From the NCBI RefSeq assembly GCF_900105415.1, contig NZ_FNSM01000001.1, positions 7,820,001-7,884,000 on the forward strand: a DNA stretch of 64,000 nt. Direction: 5' to 3'. This document shows positions 60,244 to 64,000 of this stretch, in pieces. The position numbers and the translations under genes were made by a program. The notes under the pieces were generated by a model, which was not told where the DNA came from, searched no databases, and saw only the letters and a program-made list of their open reading frames with translations. Within the stretch, counting starts at the first letter, position 1. Each line of letters opens with the position of its first letter. This stretch comes from Streptomyces sp. TLI_105 (lineage in GTDB: Bacteria; Actinomycetota; Actinomycetes; Streptomycetales; Streptomycetaceae).

Positions 60244-60965
60244 ACCGCAGGACATTACTCCGCGCCACCACCGCCCTCGGCGCCACGGGCGCACTGGCTG
60301 CCACGGCGGCCTCTCCCGCGTCCGGAGCCGCACCGGACCCGACCCGCCCGCTGCGCATCCACATCGCGATGTTCGACGGAGTGGAGGAGCTCGACTTCGC
60401 CGCCCCGTACGAGGTCTTCTCCGGTGCCGGGTTCTTCACCCCGCGCCCGGTCGAGGTCCGGTACGTCTCCGCCACCGGCGCCCGTGCCGTCACCGCGGCC
60501 TACGGCACGGTCGTGCGCGGCATCCGTCCCTGGGCCCCCGAGGAGGCGGACCTGCTCGTCGTCCCGGGCGGCGGCTACGCCCGCCGAGACAGCCCCGGCG
60601 TGTGGGCCGAGACCGACCGCGGCACCCTGCCCCGCGCGCTCGCGGCCGCCGGCCGGCCCGGGCTCACGATCAGCGCCCTGTGCACCGGCGTCATGCTCCT
60701 CTCGGCCGCAGGCCTCACCAAGGGCCGCCCGTGCACCACCCACCACAAGGCCAAGCCCGACCTCGCACAGCAGGGCGGCCTGGTGAAGAACGCCCGCGTC
60801 GTCGACGACGGCGACCTCGTCACCGCCGGCGGCATCACCTCCGGCCTGGAACTCGCGCTCTGGCTGGTCCGCCGCGAACTGGGCGCGGACCCGGCGACGA
60901 ACCTGGAGGAGATGCTGGAGTACGAGGCCCGGGGCACCGTCTGGAGCCCACCCCCGGGCCGCTGA
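60240..60965 (+). CDS. Tat-exported DJ-1/PfpI-family protein
   Basis: 241 residues. The twin-arginine signal NRRTLLRATTALGATGALAA runs to about residue 30 (AASPASGA). The DJ-1/PfpI fold follows: RIHIAMFDGVEELDFAAPYE (conserved Glu), DLLVVPGGGYARRDSPGVW and the nucleophile elbow SALCTGVMLLSAAGL with the reactive Cys. HHKAKPDLAQ and GGITSGLELALWLVRRELG are typical of the isonitrile-hydratase/AraC-associated branch. ATG at 60240 with AGGAG six bases upstream. Export of such a protein is less common; the substrate is unknown. Confidence 0.88.
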   Translation: MNRRTLLRATTALGATGALAATAASPASGAAPDPTRPLRIHIAMFDGVEELDFAAPYEVFSGAGFFTPRPVEVRYVSATGARAVTAAYGTVVRGIRPWAPEEADLLVVPGGGYARRDSPGVWAETDRGTLPRALAAAGRPGLTISALCTGVMLLSAAGLTKGRPCTTHHKAKPDLAQQGGLVKNARVVDDGDLVTAGGITSGLELALWLVRRELGADPATNLEEMLEYEARGTVWSPPPGR

Positions 60966-61078
60966 GGCAGGTCCGGCCGCGTCCACCGAGCCGGGTCGGC
61001 ACGGTTTCTTCCCTGCCGATGAGTTCACCGTCCCCGAACGGTCCACCCAGTGACACGACCGTTCTCGACAGGAGTGCC

Positions 61079-61447
61079 ATGTCCACCATCCAGCCGGTGA
61101 TCCTCACTGCCGACACAGACGTCCTGCTCGCCTTCTACACGGAATTGTTCGGCGCCGAGGAGATCTTCCGGGTGCCGGAGGAAGGCCCGGTCTTCTACCT
61201 CGGCCTGCGCATCGGCGACACCGACCTCGGGCTGGTGGCCAAGGCGGACCCGGGGGACCGGGAGGCGCCGCGGATCCTGCTCAGTATCGGTGTCGACGAC
61301 GTCGACGAGACGCTCGGCCGGGTGGCGGCGCTGGGCGGCTCGGTCCGCGGCGGCGCCAACGACATGCCGTGGGGGCAGCGCGTCGCCCACATCCAGGACC
61401 CCGACGGCAACCCGGTGAACCTCACCCAGCCGATCCCGGCCCGGTGA
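61079..61447 (+). CDS. VOC-superfamily (glyoxalase/dioxygenase-like) protein
   Basis: 122 residues, one vicinal-oxygen-chelate module pair: PVILTADTDVLLAFYTELFG, YLGLRIGDTDLGLVAKADPG, ILLSIGVDDVDETLGRVAAL and GQRVAHIQDPDGNPVNLTQP. The final DPDGN turn is the family hallmark; the classical metal residues are only partly kept. ATG at 61079 behind AGGAG. Could be an antibiotic-binding or isomerase-type protein; no context. Confidence 0.88.
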   Translation: MSTIQPVILTADTDVLLAFYTELFGAEEIFRVPEEGPVFYLGLRIGDTDLGLVAKADPGDREAPRILLSIGVDDVDETLGRVAALGGSVRGGANDMPWGQRVAHIQDPDGNPVNLTQPIPAR

Positions 61448-61565
61448 CGCCGTACCTCACTGCCCGTCGCGCTCGGCCATCGCGCCGGGCGCGGAGGGCC
61501 GCTGTCGACACGTAAGCCTTCACCACCTCTACGACTGCCTCGGCCTTCCACCGAAGGCGCCACGG

Positions 61566-62288
61566 TCAGGAGTGGCGGATGGCGTCGGTGAGGCGGTCGG
61601 CCGCGTCGACGGCGGCCTTCGCGAGCCGGGCGCCGGGGTGACGGGTGAGGCGTTGGATCGGGCCGGTGACCGTGAGGGCGGCCACGACACGATGGGCCGG
61701 ATCGCGCACCGGCGCCGAGACGGAGGCCATCCCCGGTTCGCGTTCGCCGATCGACTGGGCCCAGCCTCGGCGGCGTACGCCACTGAGAGCGGTGGCCGTG
61801 AAGCGAGCCCCCTGCAGACCGTGGTGATAGCGCTCGGGGTCCTCCCAGGCGAGCAGGACCTGGGCGGCGGAGCCCATCTTCATGGGGAGTGCGGAGCCGA
61901 CGGGCACGATGTCGCGCAGGCCGGTGGCCCGTTCGGCGGCGGCGACGCAGACGCGCACCTCACCCTGGCGGCGGTAGAGCTGCGTGCTCTCGCCGGTGGT
62001 GTCCCGCAGCGAGGTGAGGACCGGGCCGGCCGCGACCAGCAGGCAGTCCTCGCCCGCGACGGCAGAGAGCTCGGCGAGTCGAGGGCCGAGGACGAAGCGG
62101 CCCCGCAGGTCCCTGGCGACCATGCGGTGGCGTTCGAGCGCGGTGGCGAGCCGGTGGGTCGTGGGCCGCGCCAGGCCGGTGGCGGCGACCAGCTCGGCCA
62201 GAGTGGCCGGACCCGACGCCAGCGCACCGAGGATCACCGCGGCCTTGTCGAGGACACCAACACCACTGGAAATATCGGACATGTTCAC
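61566..62288 (-). CDS. IclR-family regulator, NdgR/AreB-like
   Basis: 240 residues. The N-terminal helix-turn-helix (SSGVGVLDKAAVILGALASG, ATLAELVAATGLARPTTHRL, ATALERHRMVARDLRGRFVL) and C-terminal effector domain (STQLYRRQGEVRVCVAAAER, LSGVRRRGWAQSIGEREPGM) closely follow NdgR/AreB, the Streptomyces regulator of leucine and methionine genes. In Streptomyces ndgR is normally divergent from leuCD; here the divergent gene, about 550 bases away, encodes a DUF2071 protein. It is therefore more likely a paralogue. GTG at 62288 has GGAG eleven bases upstream; ATG 62282 is possible. Confidence 0.86.
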   Translation of the reverse strand: MNMSDISSGVGVLDKAAVILGALASGPATLAELVAATGLARPTTHRLATALERHRMVARDLRGRFVLGPRLAELSAVAGEDCLLVAAGPVLTSLRDTTGESTQLYRRQGEVRVCVAAAERATGLRDIVPVGSALPMKMGSAAQVLLAWEDPERYHHGLQGARFTATALSGVRRRGWAQSIGEREPGMASVSAPVRDPAHRVVAALTVTGPIQRLTRHPGARLAKAAVDAADRLTDAIRHS

Positions 62289-62841
62289 GAAAAGGGGTAC
62301 TCCAGTCTCGTCCGCGAGCCATGCACCGCGGAGACCTCGCCCAGGGAAGGGCAGGGGTGGTCAGCGGGAAAGGGCCGAAGAGGTCGGCCGGTACACCGCG
62401 GTGGTCACGAGACGAGTACGGGGAAAGCCCGGCGTGGACAGAGCGTGGGCGAAAGACAGCACAGAGAGCACCGTGTCTCCTCATCTTTTCCCGCGCCACG
62501 TTGGCGCGGGCCGGAGTTGGCACTGATCCCGACGGCGCGGCGCGAACGTCGAGCGCCGAGTCGACCGGGGAGTTGCCGGGGCTTCGTAGGGCCGGTCCCT
62601 CCACCCCTCTGGATGATTCGCGAGGAACCATACAAGACTCCCGGGGCGACCTGCCAACGGCTTTCCGGCCATGCGGGGCGAAGGTCCTCCACCCGAGGTC
62701 CGCGATCGCCCTCGGGTCGTGTCGCTGCCGCGGCGGTCGCGCGGCAACCCACAGGATGGACGGGCGGTCACAGGGTTGGTGTGGCGCTCGCCGGTGGCCG
62801 AGCCCGTCGGCAGGACCGGTCCGCGAGCTTTGGAGAAGGTG
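62289..62841. other. Non-coding stretch between IclR and DUF2071 genes
   Basis: About 550 bases with no convincing gene. It contains an 8-bp hairpin CCCGCGCC-ACGTT-GGCGCGGG (62490-62510) in a locally AT-rich spot. Promoters of the two divergent genes must lie here but could not be assigned. Confidence 0.45.
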
Positions 62842-63558
62842 TTGACGAGGACGCCGCCCCGAGGAGTCCCCGGGTCCGTCGCCTTCCCGTTGCTGAGCGT
62901 GCGGTGGGAGCGGCTCACGATGGTGCACTGGAGGTACGAGGCCGAGGTCGTTCAGCGCCTGCTGCCCAGGGGGTTGCTCGTGGATCGGTTCGAGGACCGG
63001 GCCTGGGTCAGTCTGACGCCGTTCATGATGTCGTCCGTCCGCGGCCTGGGGGTCGTGCCGCTGCCTCCCGCCGCCTTTCCCGAGACGAACCTGCGGACGT
63101 ACGTACGGCTACCGGACGGACGCAGAGGGCTGTGGTTCTTCTCCCTCGACGTCACCGCGCCCTACCTGCTGGCCGGGCGGGCGCTCGGGGTGCGCTACCG
63201 GTCGGCGGACCTGACGGTGCGTGAGCGCGGCGCCGACACGTTCTACGGCGGGCGGCGCCGGGGCGCGGAGGGCGTCGGATATCGGCTGGGGGTCCGTGCG
63301 GGCGCGCCGGTCGAGGAGAAGTCGCCCCTCGACGAGTGGCTCACGTCGAGGTGGGTCGCCTTCTCTCGGCGTGCGGGCCTCCTGTGGCTCACCCCGGTGG
63401 ACCATGAGCCCTGGGCGCTGAGGCGGGGGACGGTCAGGGAGTTGGAGCAGACGCTCACCCGGAGCGCGGGTCTTCCCGATCCGGAACCCTCGCCGCTGGT
63501 GCACGTGTCCCCGGGGGTCGGTCCCGTTCGCCTCGGTCCTCCTCGTCCGGTGCTCTGA
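62842..63558 (+). CDS. DUF2071 (YqjF-like) protein
   Basis: 238 residues of DUF2071 type: WERLTMVHWRYEAEVVQRLL, PRGLLVDRFEDRAWVSLTPF, NLRTYVRLPDGRRGLWFFSL, DVTAPYLLAGRALGVRYRSA and the C-terminal FSRRAGLLWLTPVDHEPWAL. Function unknown; the fold is related to acetoacetate-decarboxylase-like barrels. The start is ambiguous: TTG at 62842 is six bases from GGAG, while the overlapping GTG at 62839 is only three. Convergent with the flavin reductase gene, 9 bases apart. Confidence 0.85.
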   Translation: MTRTPPRGVPGSVAFPLLSVRWERLTMVHWRYEAEVVQRLLPRGLLVDRFEDRAWVSLTPFMMSSVRGLGVVPLPPAAFPETNLRTYVRLPDGRRGLWFFSLDVTAPYLLAGRALGVRYRSADLTVRERGADTFYGGRRRGAEGVGYRLGVRAGAPVEEKSPLDEWLTSRWVAFSRRAGLLWLTPVDHEPWALRRGTVRELEQTLTRSAGLPDPEPSPLVHVSPGVGPVRLGPPRPVL

Positions 63559-63567
63559 CGGTGACGG

Positions 63568-64000
63568 TCAGGCGAGCAGGTTCACGGCGCTCTGGAACAG
63601 GCCGGGGAACCGGGCGGCCGTCGGCATGATCAGGGGGGCCAGTGGTGGCTGGTTCCGGACCCAGAGCAGGGACCTCGTCAGGAGGCGGTAGCTGCGGGAC
63701 AGACGCCACCAGGCCTGTTCGTACGCCTGCGGGCGGCCCTCGCGGAGGCAGCGTACGAGGGTGTCCGCCGCCGTCAGGGCGAGGGTGAGGCCCTCGCCGG
63801 TCAGCGCGTCGACGTACCCGGCGGCGTCGCCGACGAACAGCACTCGGCCGGCCACCCGGGAACGGGCCTGCTGGCGGAGCGGGCCGGCGCCCCTGACCGG
63901 TGTCCTGCCGCCCGTGCGCAGACGGGCGGCCAAGCGGGGGAAGCGCATCAGCTGGTCGTCGAAGGGCAGTTGGCGTGAGGTGAGGATGGCGACGCCGACC
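63568..64000 (-). CDS. FAD-dependent oxidoreductase (geranylgeranyl-reductase-like), 5' end beyond window
   Basis: C-terminal 143 codons of a flavoprotein of the FAD-dependent monooxygenase/geranylgeranyl-reductase type. The second FAD motif is intact: AGRVLFVGDAAGYVDALTGE GL (GD motif), with TLALTAADTLVRCLREG after it. The tail SRSYRLLTRSLLWVRNQPPL and PTAARFPGLFQSAVNLLA is typical of this group. The dinucleotide-binding N-terminus lies to the right of the window. Such enzymes reduce isoprenoid or halogenate/hydroxylate pathway intermediates; its substrate is unknown. Confidence 0.85.
   Translation of the reverse strand, partial: VGVAILTSRQLPFDDQLMRFPRLAARLRTGGRTPVRGAGPLRQQARSRVAGRVLFVGDAAGYVDALTGEGLTLALTAADTLVRCLREGRPQAYEQAWWRLSRSYRLLTRSLLWVRNQPPLAPLIMPTAARFPGLFQSAVNLLA

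Noticed and set aside
62490..62510. Intrinsic terminator in the IclR/DUF2071 gap
   Set aside because: The hairpin is not followed by a T-run on either strand and no gene ends nearby.

Overview
The window is chromosomal DNA of a high-GC actinomycete, almost certainly a Streptomyces or close relative. The signs are very strong G/C bias at third codon positions, many GTG/TTG starts behind GGAGG-type ribosome sites, a WhiB-family protein, ANTAR and SpoIIE-type phosphatase proteins, a SigB/SigF-type sigma factor, DUF5133, and an NdgR-like IclR regulator. No phage, plasmid, CRISPR or complete insertion sequence is visible. Most of the window reads as accessory chromosome-arm content: stress signalling, transporters, metal-cofactor metabolism and a peptide-export locus.

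Layout. (1) 1-2161: left end of a double-glycine peptide secretion locus. It holds a C39-peptidase ABC exporter (cut by the window edge), an HlyD-type adaptor and a cysteine-free GG-leader peptide. (2) 2.5-9.6 kb: unlinked small genes (two GNATs, DD-carboxypeptidase, trpF, XRE regulator/quinone reductase pair, tRNA-Trp, NUDIX, EcsC-like). (3) 9.7-15.4 kb: amidohydrolase and MHS-type transporter operon, GntR regulator and PLP decarboxylase. Three matching 21-bp operators tie them together. (4) 15.5-21.4 kb: YbhB and AraC pair with shared boxes, DinB-like protein, a 67-bp MITE-like insertion, DHA2 efflux pump, SulP permease. (5) 21.7-27 kb: PRC-barrel protein, small proteins, PoxB-like enzyme and FMN glutamate-synthase-like operon, DUF5133.

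(6) 27.3-40.8 kb: a dense partner-switching signalling island. It contains a hybrid histidine kinase with HAMP repeats, an ANTAR-GAF-PAS-PP2C phosphatase, a STAS antagonist, two shorter phosphatase-like paralogues, two RsbW-like ATPases, MarR, WhiB, DUF1206 and a SigB-type sigma factor. Candidate SigB promoters (GNNT-N15-GGGTA) precede the sigma gene itself, the DUF5133 gene and a small acidic-protein gene. (7) 40.9-43.4 kb: a DUF4246 gene and about 1 kb of decayed DNA. (8) 43.4-54.5 kb: a molybdenum island with a di-TOBE protein, ModBC fusion, ModA, two HTH-TOBE regulators, a Moco-domain protein, a two-subunit molybdenum hydroxylase and a PucR regulator. (9) 54.7-60.2 kb: PepSY membrane protein, two paralogous His/Met-rich membrane proteins, a Cys-rich small protein, an ECF sigma factor and a frameshifted gene. 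(10) 60.2-64 kb: DJ-1-like exported protein, VOC protein, IclR regulator, DUF2071 protein and a flavin reductase cut by the right edge.

How the parts fit: region 3 looks like an inducible import-hydrolyse-decarboxylate pathway. Region 6 looks like a stress module in which phosphatases, the antagonist and anti-sigma kinases decide whether the SigB-like factor is free. Region 8 couples molybdate uptake to a PucR-controlled purine-type hydroxylase. Region 9 is probably metal-responsive, but that rests on His/Met/Cys content only.
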